In this document: positions 24,391 to 31,630 of the stretch, one piece after another | How positions within the stretch are numbered: position 1 is the first letter of the stretch | Layout: every line of letters begins with the position of its first letter | Source of the DNA: DATNPH01 sp036703315 | GTDB lineage: Bacteria; Cyanobacteriota; Cyanobacteriia; Cyanobacteriales; Coleofasciculaceae | Direction: 5' to 3' | Assembly (NCBI GenBank): GCA_036703315.1 | Contig: DATNPH010000047.1 | Coordinates: 1-32,573 of the forward strand | DNA length: 32,573 bases | Made by a program: the position numbers and the translations under genes | The notes under the pieces: model-generated | Seen by the model: the letters and a program-made list of their open reading frames with translations, nothing else | Databases searched by the model: none | What the model was told of the DNA's origin: nothing

Positions 24391-27300
24391 TTAGCTTAGT
24401 GTGGTCACTTGTTCAGCAAGGGACTCGAAGCTTTGAGCCTTCTTATTGGCTTGCTCCTCTGCTAGAGCTTCACAGAAACTGTGAAGCTGGCACAATACTT
24501 CAGGGTGGATGAAGTATTGATAAGAGCGATCGCCTCTACCATTACGCTCTCGTTTTACTGGTAGTCCTAGTCGTTCCTCTAGGATTTGGTTGAGGATGAT
24601 TTTGTCTGATGTCTTCTCACTGATGTTGATTTTTAATTTTGCCTTAACGTTTTTAGTTGCCTTAACATGTAAGCAAAAATCAGCAACAGCTTTGTTATTT
24701 TCCGTAGCAGAGCAACCCTCTTTCTCTAGTTTTGGAATTAGCTCATCTATTTTTAAATTTTTGAGCGTTTGGATTTCTACAGAATTTGTTGAAAAATCTT
24801 GAGGCATTAACTTTTTAGCAACAAAATTGTACTTAAAATCATTAAGCGTGTCTATGTCATCTTTTAAGTCTTTGCTAATTACTGAGTCGATTGACTCATG
24901 TAAAACTGAGTAAGCACGGCGGAACTTTGCCGCCAAGTTTTGTTTGCAATGCAAAATATAAATTCCTGCTATGCCCTCTAGTTTTGTTGTTTCTTTTGTT
25001 GTGGGGTGAGTTAATTCTAAATTCCCGCACTCTTCAATAAACTTAGCAGGATACCACTTGCGTAAAAAGTATTTAATTACTTCGTACATGTAGTCTGGAT
25101 CTTGCTTGCAAGCTTTTATTGTGTCGTCGTCTAAATCTTCAGCGTTTGCAACTGCCTTAGCCTCAGTAACTTCACGCTCAAAATCAGCAGCTTTGTTTTT
25201 ATCCTTAAGTGCTTCCATTGCATCATCAGAGTAGTCAGCAGTAGTATCTATAACTTCAAACCCCCATTTTTGTAAGTATTGTTTTGTCCGCTTGCGTAAA
25301 TCACGAGAATTTAGATTTCTGATTGCAGCCAGTTCACAAAATAACTCAAACTCTGGTGAGTCAAAGTTTTGTTTTTTGGCGTTGTACTTAATGTTTAACC
25401 CTGCTAAATATTCCTCATGAAGCTTGGAGTTCGATTTCCAACGATTAAGTAAGTAATTCTTTACGTGTTCGGGATCAACATAGGGACAACCACCGTTACG
25501 GTTAAACTGTTTCGCTGTCCACACATGTAAATCATCAGCAGTACGCGATCGCATAATCTTCTGATGCACGTCCTCTGGCGACCCTATCCCATTCTCTAGT
25601 ACAAAGGTGCTTTTAGCATAGTCAGTAGTAATTGAGATCCCATTTACCACAACATTACTAAAACAAACTGCACCATATTTAAGAATCTGTTCGTTAGGAT
25701 TTGCAAAAAACTCTAAGTTTTCCCCTTGTTCTTTATTTTTCCCATTGGCTTCTACAATATAATCTTGTAGATGCTTATACTTATTTTTTAATGCAGTAGC
25801 TGCATTAATAGAGCCTGCTTGTCCTGTTCTGGCAGATGAAAGTAACAGTGTGCCGTGTTTAAACTTACCTGTTTTATCATCCCAACTTTCATAAAAAGTA
25901 TCTTGAAACTTTAACAGGATTCCTTGTGGCTTTTCTTCTGTGTAGAAGTTAATCTTGGGGCGTTTGGGAATGTGGCGATTAATTATTACATTAATCTTGA
26001 TATGTGCAGGGATAATCTTACGCAAGAATTTTGTATGGATGTCCATCCAATCGGCGGACATGAAAACAACATAGCCGTTGGTGTCTACCACTGTTTTGGC
26101 TAAATCGACTATGTGGTTAATAGTTCCTTGCCTCTCAAATGGTTTATAGATTGATTTGGCGCTCATGTTGCCAAGAATCTGACTAAGCGCCTGACAAAAT
26201 TCATCGTTTATCAACAATGAGTTCGCACCCTTGCTTTTCGGAACGAGTGTGTATACAGGTGATTTGTGTGCTGATTTGTAAGGGGAAATAACGCGCCATT
26301 GCTCACTATTTGAGTATTTGTGATTATCGGTGTGATAATCACATTGCATCTCTTTACCAGCAAAGCTGCGTCCAAGTGCTATTAGTGGCGTTAGTGCTAG
26401 GACATTCTCGCACTCCATCGCAAGTTCTTTGCATACCTGTGATTTACCAGCACCAGTAAAAGCAACCAACACATTAATAGCACCCGGTTTAATATGGTTC
26501 TTTGTCTTGGGGTAGGAGTGGCGATCGTAGTCTGTGTACTCATAGCTAACACCTTCATGCTCATACTTGCCCAACGCGGTGAGTTCTGCATATAGAGCAT
26601 CATTGCGCTTATCACGCTCCGCTTTAATATCTTCAGGTGCTTTCTCTCCATCTTCTGTCGGGTCGTTTGAGTAACCTGACATGCCGTTAACAAAAGCAAC
26701 CACTCTTAATGCTCTATCAAGACCGCCATAATAAGGATTATTTTCCGCCCATTGCTCAGCTTCATTCCAGTAGTACTCAGCACCTTTTGTTTCTACATCT
26801 TCATAATGGCTGCAAGCTAATTCTAAAAGAGAAAATGCTTCACCCGGTTCTATGGGAATATCATTCTCCTCACAAATGTTTTCGACTTGTCTCAAGCGTC
26901 CTGCAATGTGCAGTAGTGTTTTGTGTCCTTGTCCTACAGGAATTGGACTAGCTATCATATCCCTGCAATCTGGCATCAAGAAGCTCTGCACAGGATAGTA
27001 CCTACCCTTCTTACTAATCTTGCCCCTGATTATTTCCTTCTGTTCAGTACTTAATTCTTGATTTTCTGACTTAACTGATTTAGCTTTTTCTGGTTCATGG
27101 AGGATTTCTTTTAATTTGTCGCGTGATACTTCAAGCGAGTCAACTAAGCTGCTAACTCGCTTCCATAAGTTTGTCCATTCTTTGTTGCTTAACTTAGTAA
27201 CGTCTAGTTCATACACTTCTAAGAAAGCATCTGCTAAGCGCTCGTAAACGTATTCAGGAGAATACATGCTTGACGCAACATGTTCAAGAGGGCAGTCAAC

Positions 27301-28164
27301 ATTTGAGCCATCGTCTTTTTTTCTGACAGAACCCGCAGGACGCATAGAACGATCCACATTTACGATCGCAGGATCACTTTTAGCCAACAGGATAAGCATT
27401 TGCTGTATTTTTTTCCAGCGATCTTCGTCAGTTAAATCTTCAAAGTAGGTAATGTAGTTGTGGACTGATTCATTACCACTAAAGATAGAGGAAATCTCTA
27501 AACCTGTAAGAAGCCAGATATTTTCAACAACTTTAAGTTGTTCCTCTTTGTCTTTTATTGTGTCTATCTCAAAAAATTGGCTACGAGCTGAAACAAAATG
27601 CTTAACTCCCATCCCACCTTCTAGCTTATTGGGTTTAATGTAAATGGTGTGCCAGAAGCCATCTTTTACCCCATCGTTAAAGTAGTCAATTGTGCCAGCA
27701 AACCCACGCGACATATCACGCCATATATTAGTAGTTCCGTCTTTTATTACTTCGCCATTTTTGTAAGTTTTTTGTTGTGGAACAATCCAGAGCGAGTAAT
27801 CATCTCTGATTTTGCATTTATGGGGAAGTGGCTTATCATAAGTATCTCCCGTCTTCCTATCTTTCTTTGGTTGATTTACTGTTACCCAAACAACATCACC
27901 GGGAACCTTGCCAATAATTTTTAGGTAAACTTCAAACTGTTCCTGTGATGATAATTCACTAAAGTCATCATCATCACAGTTATGTAGCGGACGGGCTTTA
28001 GAATAATCGGGAATGTAGGGGGTGTACTCTGTTTCACCGTCTCCAAACAATTCTTCATACGCTTGTTGAGCGTATGCATTTACAAAGCGTGAGATTGCCT
28101 TGTCTAGACAATCTTCACTTACTGCGCTAGAATTACTTACAGCAGAATTAGCTACTGAAATCAT
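24391..28164 (-). CDS. Large primase-helicase fusion, CyRepA1-like replication initiator
   Basis: The 1257-residue protein has three parts. Residues about 190-285 look like an archaeo-eukaryotic-type primase: FFEIDTI (198-203), SGNESVHNYI (229-238) and VNVDRSMRPAGSVRK (268-282), matching the acidic, S-x-H and D...R-PG-S motifs. Residues about 395-480 (PIPVGQGHKTLLHIAGRL) resemble a primase carboxy-terminal helper domain. Residues about 560-890 form a superfamily-2-type helicase. Walker A is FTGAGKS (569-575) and the Walker B variant is LLINDEF (650-656). VVFMSAD (698-704), VCFSNVVVNGISI (832-844) and SPEDVHQKIMRSR (861-873) match the later motifs of CyRepA1/UL9-like plasmid initiators. The rest is helical and unassigned. 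It probably opens and primes the origin of the accessory element. AGGAAAA precedes the ATG. The family assignment is from motifs by eye. Confidence 0.8.
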   Translation of the reverse strand: MISVANSAVSNSSAVSEDCLDKAISRFVNAYAQQAYEELFGDGETEYTPYIPDYSKARPLHNCDDDDFSELSSQEQFEVYLKIIGKVPGDVVWVTVNQPKKDRKTGDTYDKPLPHKCKIRDDYSLWIVPQQKTYKNGEVIKDGTTNIWRDMSRGFAGTIDYFNDGVKDGFWHTIYIKPNKLEGGMGVKHFVSARSQFFEIDTIKDKEEQLKVVENIWLLTGLEISSIFSGNESVHNYITYFEDLTDEDRWKKIQQMLILLAKSDPAIVNVDRSMRPAGSVRKKDDGSNVDCPLEHVASSMYSPEYVYERLADAFLEVYELDVTKLSNKEWTNLWKRVSSLVDSLEVSRDKLKEILHEPEKAKSVKSENQELSTEQKEIIRGKISKKGRYYPVQSFLMPDCRDMIASPIPVGQGHKTLLHIAGRLRQVENICEENDIPIEPGEAFSLLELACSHYEDVETKGAEYYWNEAEQWAENNPYYGGLDRALRVVAFVNGMSGYSNDPTEDGEKAPEDIKAERDKRNDALYAELTALGKYEHEGVSYEYTDYDRHSYPKTKNHIKPGAINVLVAFTGAGKSQVCKELAMECENVLALTPLIALGRSFAGKEMQCDYHTDNHKYSNSEQWRVISPYKSAHKSPVYTLVPKSKGANSLLINDEFCQALSQILGNMSAKSIYKPFERQGTINHIVDLAKTVVDTNGYVVFMSADWMDIHTKFLRKIIPAHIKINVIINRHIPKRPKINFYTEEKPQGILLKFQDTFYESWDDKTGKFKHGTLLLSSARTGQAGSINAATALKNKYKHLQDYIVEANGKNKEQGENLEFFANPNEQILKYGAVCFSNVVVNGISITTDYAKSTFVLENGIGSPEDVHQKIMRSRTADDLHVWTAKQFNRNGGCPYVDPEHVKNYLLNRWKSNSKLHEEYLAGLNIKYNAKKQNFDSPEFELFCELAAIRNLNSRDLRKRTKQYLQKWGFEVIDTTADYSDDAMEALKDKNKAADFEREVTEAKAVANAEDLDDDTIKACKQDPDYMYEVIKYFLRKWYPAKFIEECGNLELTHPTTKETTKLEGIAGIYILHCKQNLAAKFRRAYSVLHESIDSVISKDLKDDIDTLNDFKYNFVAKKLMPQDFSTNSVEIQTLKNLKIDELIPKLEKEGCSATENNKAVADFCLHVKATKNVKAKLKINISEKTSDKIILNQILEERLGLPVKRERNGRGDRSYQYFIHPEVLCQLHSFCEALAEEQANKKAQSFESLAEQVTTLS

Positions 28165-28220
28165 TAGTTTTCCTGTTAATTTTGCAAAAGAACTAAAACA
28201 TTTGATAAGGCTTAATTTGT

Positions 28221-28253
28221 CCCCACCTCTGGAAAAGGTGGGGAAATTTTTTT
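28221..28253 (+). terminator. Strong intrinsic-terminator-like hairpin upstream of the replication gene
   Basis: CCCCACCT and AGGTGGGG (28221-28243) form an 8-base-pair GC-rich stem with a seven-base loop. On the plus strand it is followed by AAATTTTTTT, the arrangement of a rho-independent terminator. There is no annotated plus-strand gene ending here. On the minus strand it directly follows the stop of the 28252 gene but with only a weak T-tract. It may end the minus-strand mRNA, or end an antisense transcript coming across the start of the replication gene. Confidence 0.6.
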
Positions 28254-28662
28254 AAGCAGCGCTCTGCTTATTACCCATACTTGCCTCGTAGTATGTGTAG
28301 GAAAAGACGCCTTTGTTTTTGGCGTAAGTCTTGTATTCTTCAATGTCGTTTAAACAGACCACCCACCCGTAGGGATCGCCATCTGTCTGATCAGCGTGTG
28401 CTGCCCACATTCCCTTGATGGACAGAACGGTATCGCCACAACAAGGAACATCAAAGAAAGCCTCTAGCTTTTCTTCTAGTGGCTGTGGGGAAAGCACCCA
28501 GTTGAACATTCCTTTCTTAAAGTCCTGGTAGAATGTCGCTTGTTCCTCTTGCGTCGGTTTGCGCTTACGGAAGCGCTCATAGCAGTACATCGCAATCCCA
28601 CAAGCTAGCGCTATGTTATCGCTGATCTTTTCTGGAGTGTACTTTGTGTTATCTTGAGTCAT
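28252..28662 (-). CDS. Accessory-element protein of unknown function
   Basis: I do not recognise this 136-residue protein. It begins MTQDNTKYTPEKISDNIALA and continues with a helical region containing YCYERFRKRKPTQEEQATFYQ. It has a cysteine pair in DVPCCGDTVLSIKG and an aromatic end (GWVVCLNDIEEYKTY, GVFSYTYYEASMG). There are no membrane segments. GAGGAA precedes the ATG with good spacing. It lies 87 bases upstream of the replication gene on the same strand, with a strong hairpin between them, so the two genes may be separately controlled. A role in replication or copy-number control is only a positional guess. Confidence 0.6.
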   Translation of the reverse strand: MTQDNTKYTPEKISDNIALACGIAMYCYERFRKRKPTQEEQATFYQDFKKGMFNWVLSPQPLEEKLEAFFDVPCCGDTVLSIKGMWAAHADQTDGDPYGWVVCLNDIEEYKTYAKNKGVFSYTYYEASMGNKQSAA

Positions 28663-28714
28663 ATAGGATAGATTCCTCTAGTAGTTGTGAATCTTTCTCC
28701 CTAGCAAAATCCCC

Positions 28715-28813
28715 CTATCCTTCTACCGTTGGATAATCCTCAAAAAACGGTTGACACTGCTCAAAAAAATGATTAGCATCTAGAGACAATTCAAAATTTG
28801 GAAAATCCCTCAT
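28715..28813 (-). CDS. Possible 32-residue small protein or gene relic
   Basis: The frame reads MRDFPNFELSLDANHFFEQC and ends QPFFEDYPTVEG. It stays open upstream for about 16 codons with protein-like content (RAVQAFQLL). It lacks a ribosome binding site. It is either a very small acidic, aromatic-rich protein or the carboxy end of an eroded gene. It occupies the otherwise empty space between two unknown genes. Confidence 0.25.
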   Translation of the reverse strand: MRDFPNFELSLDANHFFEQCQPFFEDYPTVEG

Positions 28814-28904
28814 CAGTAGTTGAAAAGCTTGCACAGCTCTACGGTGGGGGGTTTTATTTTGCTAGGAATAAATTTATAAGTTCACTAACTGAACTTATTA
28901 CTTA

Positions 28905-29282
28905 TTATGGCATACTTTTTTGCGAGTTGATGCCAAGAATTGCCGAACTTAAAGGTACTTGGAAGAGAAAATGGCGATTGATGTGTGACCCCCATTCATA
29001 TTGAAAACCACACCAATAACCACTCTCATGCACGGCTCTGACAATCTCTTTCTGGTAAAGCTTGTAAAACTCTAAAGCGTAATGAGAATTAAAGCTATCA
29101 AACCAAATTACCAGCCAGAGATTTCCATAGATATCACTTCTAGGCTCATAGTGGCTTAAGCGAAACAACGGGTAGAAAAGCTCGTCCTCTTCCTTGCCTT
29201 TTCTTATGGCAATTGGAATTTTTTGGGCTATTTGCCAGTGGAACTCTTCCATTAATGTAGGAGTTCTAAATTCTTCAGTCAT
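28905..29282 (-). CDS. Accessory-element protein of unknown function
   Basis: The 125-residue product starts MTEEFRTPTLMEEFHWQIAQ. The frame opens three codons earlier with GTG, but the ATG at 29282 sits five bases behind AAAAAGGTGG, the same kind of leader used by the gene at 22795. It is rich in aromatic residues (LWLVIWFDSFNSHYALEFYKLYQ, YWCGFQYEWGSHINRHF), suggesting a compact mixed fold. I do not recognise the family. It is part of the minus-strand series of the accessory block. Confidence 0.6.
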   Translation of the reverse strand: MTEEFRTPTLMEEFHWQIAQKIPIAIRKGKEEDELFYPLFRLSHYEPRSDIYGNLWLVIWFDSFNSHYALEFYKLYQKEIVRAVHESGYWCGFQYEWGSHINRHFLFQVPLSSAILGINSQKSMP

Positions 29283-29360
29283 TCTTTCCACCTTTTTATT
29301 TAGTGAGTTATGGGAGCATTACAAGAATGCACCCTGGTTATTAATAGCTTAGCTCAGTTT

Positions 29361-30053
29361 TTAGCGTAGTTTAGCCGTGCTGTATCTTCCACAACAAACC
29401 CTGTCCCTTTCGTCTAGACCGACAAAGAAATAAACTAAATCAATCTCCTTAAATTTTCGTACAACTCCTAGAACATCACTAAGATAATTAGTAGTTAAGT
29501 GCAATGCAGCTTGATAGCTGGGTACTGTAATCTCTACCGTTAGCTTAAAACCTAGCTCCGCTACTACAACACAGCTGAGAGTTAATATTTTATTAGCCTC
29601 ATCTGGTAGCTGCTGTCTTAACTCTTTTATAATTTGTCGCGTTAGTGGTGGAGTGCCAGAAAAATTTACAGCGTTTTTGGCTAAAAACTCTGGCTTGTAC
29701 GTCCATATAATTGACTGCTTAATAGCTTGCGAATAATTTAGTAGCATTACAAATCTGGGATTGCCAGCAAAGTAAAACTCAAAATCCTTATTGCCTTTAG
29801 TGAAAACTCTCAAGCCTACGTATTTTGAGTTGATACTAAAAAGCGTTGACAGTAGGTCAAAAATTTCTATAGCTGAGTTAGCCAACTTCTTAGTTGGCGA
29901 GTAGATGTGTACCCAAATACCAGTAGACTCACCAACTGTTTCCTTAATTTTTGCATTCTCAAAAACTCTGACTAATGCAGAGCTGTTAAAATCTTTTAGC
30001 AATGCAGCGTAAAACTGAGCATCGCGTAATGCTCTCTCTCTAAGGTTGTCCAT
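29361..30053 (-). CDS. Accessory-element protein of unknown function
   Basis: The 230-residue protein begins MDNLRERALRDAQFYAALLKDF. An 18-codon upstream extension from 30107 is open, but the ATG at 30053 is preceded by AGGA and gives a natural helical start. The middle section alternates strands and helices (TGIWVHIYSPTKKLANSAIEI, YVGLRVFTKGNKDFEFYFAGN). A later part is beta-rich (LSCVVVAELGFKLTVEITV). It ends with a small cysteine pair (RVCCGRYS). No motif of known enzymes is visible. The next upstream gene on the same strand ends 114 bases away. Confidence 0.6.
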   Translation of the reverse strand: MDNLRERALRDAQFYAALLKDFNSSALVRVFENAKIKETVGESTGIWVHIYSPTKKLANSAIEIFDLLSTLFSINSKYVGLRVFTKGNKDFEFYFAGNPRFVMLLNYSQAIKQSIIWTYKPEFLAKNAVNFSGTPPLTRQIIKELRQQLPDEANKILTLSCVVVAELGFKLTVEITVPSYQAALHLTTNYLSDVLGVVRKFKEIDLVYFFVGLDERDRVCCGRYSTAKLR

Positions 30054-30167
30054 TGTCCTATGTTTTTTGTAGGGGTGAATATTTTTAGTAGTAGATGCCC
30101 CTATCAATGAAAAGTAGCGATCGCAAGTTAAGACAGCTTCTAGCAGATGCGATCGCTACTCTGTTCG

Positions 30168-30854
30168 TTATCTCAAATTGATCCGGTCGTACCAAACAGC
30201 ACTTTCACCCGTGCCGATCCAAATCTGAAGGCTCCAAAAGGAGTCAAGCTCTACTAGTGCTGATTGAATGTATTTCTCAAACCGAGACTTGACAACTTTT
30301 GCATCGTCAAGAGACGGCACACATAATTGTGCTGTCCAAAGTAAGAAAACATCAGACAAGAAGGAAGTGTCAAGAGTGCAAAACTCTAATAGCGCGTTGA
30401 AGTCTCGCTTGTCTTCTTCTGTTGCACTATCATCACCCAACATGAGTAGGTCGCACACGCAACGCTGTATATCGTTATCAGAAATGACAACAGTACGAGG
30501 TACTGTATAGTTTGGGTCGATTATGTGGACACCGTTTAAATGTTCGTCTATTGGTTCGAGATTGCCGTAATAAGGGGATTCTGTTAGGTCGTACTCCTCA
30601 AGTACTTCGCCAGTTTCCTCACATACGAAAGAAAATCCACGCTTCTGCAAGAGCAATGCGGCTAGTTCTAGTTGAGGTGCAAAGTCTAAGAGCTCTGGCA
30701 TGACATCTAGGTCTTGTACATGGATATTAAACCAAAACTTCAATTCCTCAAATCTGCAATGCTCTAGAGCAGAATTGAGCGCATGAATTGAGTTACTTTC
30801 GTAAAACTCGTTTAGCAGAGTTTGAGCGGTGATTCTTTCTTTTGAATGAGTCAT
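30168..30854 (-). CDS. Acidic accessory-element protein of unknown function
   Basis: The 228-residue protein is strongly acidic and helical at the amino end (ITAQTLLNEFYESNSIHALNSALEHCRFEELKFWF). It has a loop region with YYGNLEPIDEHLNGVHIIDPNY and a long helical carboxy half containing several cysteines (IQRCVCDLLMLGDD, LLEFCTLDTSFL). The carboxy end is SLQIWIGTGESAVWYDRINLR. I do not recognise it. There is no clear ribosome binding site before the ATG. A mimic or inhibitor role could be imagined from the acidity but is not supported further. Confidence 0.55.
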   Translation of the reverse strand: MTHSKERITAQTLLNEFYESNSIHALNSALEHCRFEELKFWFNIHVQDLDVMPELLDFAPQLELAALLLQKRGFSFVCEETGEVLEEYDLTESPYYGNLEPIDEHLNGVHIIDPNYTVPRTVVISDNDIQRCVCDLLMLGDDSATEEDKRDFNALLEFCTLDTSFLSDVFLLWTAQLCVPSLDDAKVVKSRFEKYIQSALVELDSFWSLQIWIGTGESAVWYDRINLR

Positions 30855-30905
30855 GATAGTATTGAGTTCGGGTATTAGCCGTGAGTGGTTAATTTACCTA
30901 GCGAT

Positions 30906-30939
30906 CGCTTAGAAAGGCTGCTTAAACTTTCTCTAAGCG
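30906..30939. repeat. Short inverted repeat between two accessory genes
   Basis: CGCTTAGA (30906-30913) pairs with TCTAAGCG (30932-30939) across an 18-base loop. A HIP1 octamer overlaps the left arm. It may end the transcript of the small RHH gene, though the T-run lies on the other strand. Confidence 0.35.
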
Positions 30940-30975
30940 GTCGTCTTGTTTTTTGTGGGGAGATTTAATTAAGTA

Positions 30976-31125
30976 CTAATTAGCCCCCTCTTCTGATAGC
31001 CAATCGCTGATTGCTTCCTCTAGTGCCTGGGTTAAAGTTGTTTCCTGTTCTAGGCAGTAGAACTTTAACCGTCTTACTAATTCCTTGGGAATATAGCCTT
31101 GCACTTTTGAGGTTTGCTTTTTCAT
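30976..31125 (-). CDS. Small ribbon-helix-helix-like protein (49 residues)
   Basis: The protein reads MKKQTSKVQGYIPKELVRRL and continues with a helix (FYCLEQETTLTQALEEAISDWL). This is a basic strand followed by two helices, the layout of MetJ/Arc/CopG-type DNA-binding proteins. Such proteins bind short inverted repeats as dimers and often control their own promoter or plasmid copy number, or act as antitoxins. Just upstream is a perfect TGTCAAA/TTTGACA inverted repeat overlapping a TTGACA promoter box, which supports autoregulation. No toxin gene is recognisable beside it. Confidence 0.65.
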   Translation of the reverse strand: MKKQTSKVQGYIPKELVRRLKFYCLEQETTLTQALEEAISDWLSEEGAN

Positions 31126-31142
31126 TTGCAGCTGTCTGGCTT

Positions 31143-31181
31143 TTCATAATTTAATTATGGCAGTGTCAAATGACTTTGACA
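31143..31181 (-). promoter_or_regulatory. Promoter with overlapping operator-like palindrome
   Basis: On the minus strand, TTGACA (31164-31169) and TATGAA (31143-31148) form a -35/-10 pair with 15-base spacing, slightly short. The -35 box is the end of a perfect 7-base inverted repeat, TGTCAAA-TGAC-TTTGACA (31164-31181). A protein bound there would block RNA polymerase. The RHH-like gene starts 18 bases downstream of the -10 box. Confidence 0.5.
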
Positions 31182-31284
31182 AGGGGTTGTTTAACCTTTT
31201 TTCACTCAAAACGTGTTGACATTATTGATTGATGTTGAAAGTTAATTCTGTTATGTAGCTAATTGTAGTAATTACTAAATATAA

Positions 31285-31311
31285 ACGGGTAACTACTACT
31301 AACAGCTACCC
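31285..31311 (-). terminator. Hairpin after the 31342 gene
   Basis: CGGGTA and TACCCG form a 6-base-pair stem around 15 bases. On the minus strand it is followed by TTTATATTT, resembling a weak intrinsic terminator. It lies 31 bases beyond the stop codon of the small RHH-like gene. Confidence 0.45.
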
Positions 31312-31341
31312 GCTTCTTATGATTGATTTACTAAATCTAAT

Positions 31342-31503
31342 TCACTCAGCAGTTTTCCGGTCTAGCCATTTGCTCAGCAACATCTCTAAAGCTGTGGATT
31401 GGTCTACTCCTTTTTTGATGCAGTGATTCTTAAAGCGAATTGCCAGCGTTTGGTTAATATCACCCGCAACAATTGCATAATTCTTATCGTCTCGTTTTCT
31501 CAT
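31342..31503 (-). CDS. Second small ribbon-helix-helix-like protein (53 residues)
   Basis: The protein begins MRKRDDKNYAIVAGDINQTL and continues AIRFKNHCIKKGVDQSTALE, then MLLSKWLDRKTAE. Its helices follow the same pattern as the 30976 and 22385 products: an RFKxxC-type helix, a turn with Ser or Thr, and a helix ending in a tryptophan or tyrosine. It is therefore a likely DNA-binding regulator of the element. Flanking hairpins at 31285 and 31544 suggest it is transcribed alone. There is no clear ribosome binding site, so it might be translated from a short leader. Confidence 0.6.
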   Translation of the reverse strand: MRKRDDKNYAIVAGDINQTLAIRFKNHCIKKGVDQSTALEMLLSKWLDRKTAE

Positions 31504-31543
31504 AGCTTTTATATTGACTTGTAGTTACATAAGTATAGCTAAA

Positions 31544-31584
31544 ACAAAAACGCACTACACAGGGTTCAAGTAGTGCGTTTTTGT
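31544..31584. terminator. Strong bidirectional intrinsic terminator
   Basis: ACAAAAACGCACTA and TAGTGCGTTTTTGT form a perfect 14-base-pair stem with a 13-base loop. A-run and T-run flank the GC core on both strands. On the minus strand it lies about 46 bases past the 31631 stop codon and its T-run continues as GTTTTTGTTTT, as expected of a rho-independent terminator. Confidence 0.75.
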
Positions 31585-31630
31585 AATGGATATTATAGAG
31601 GGTAAGGTGGAACCTCTATTAATTTAATTC

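Noticed and set aside
27649..27924. 91-codon plus-strand frame inside the replication gene
   Set aside because: No ribosome binding site, hydrophobic low-quality sequence, fully within a strongly coding region. It would matter only if an antisense transcript there proved to be translated.
28798..29004. 68-codon plus-strand frame overlapping the unknown gene at 28905
   Set aside because: It overlaps two better minus-strand candidates and has no leader signals.
30976..31503. Toxin-antitoxin operon
   Set aside because: The RHH-like proteins could be antitoxins, but no toxin-like gene is adjacent and hairpins separate the two small genes.
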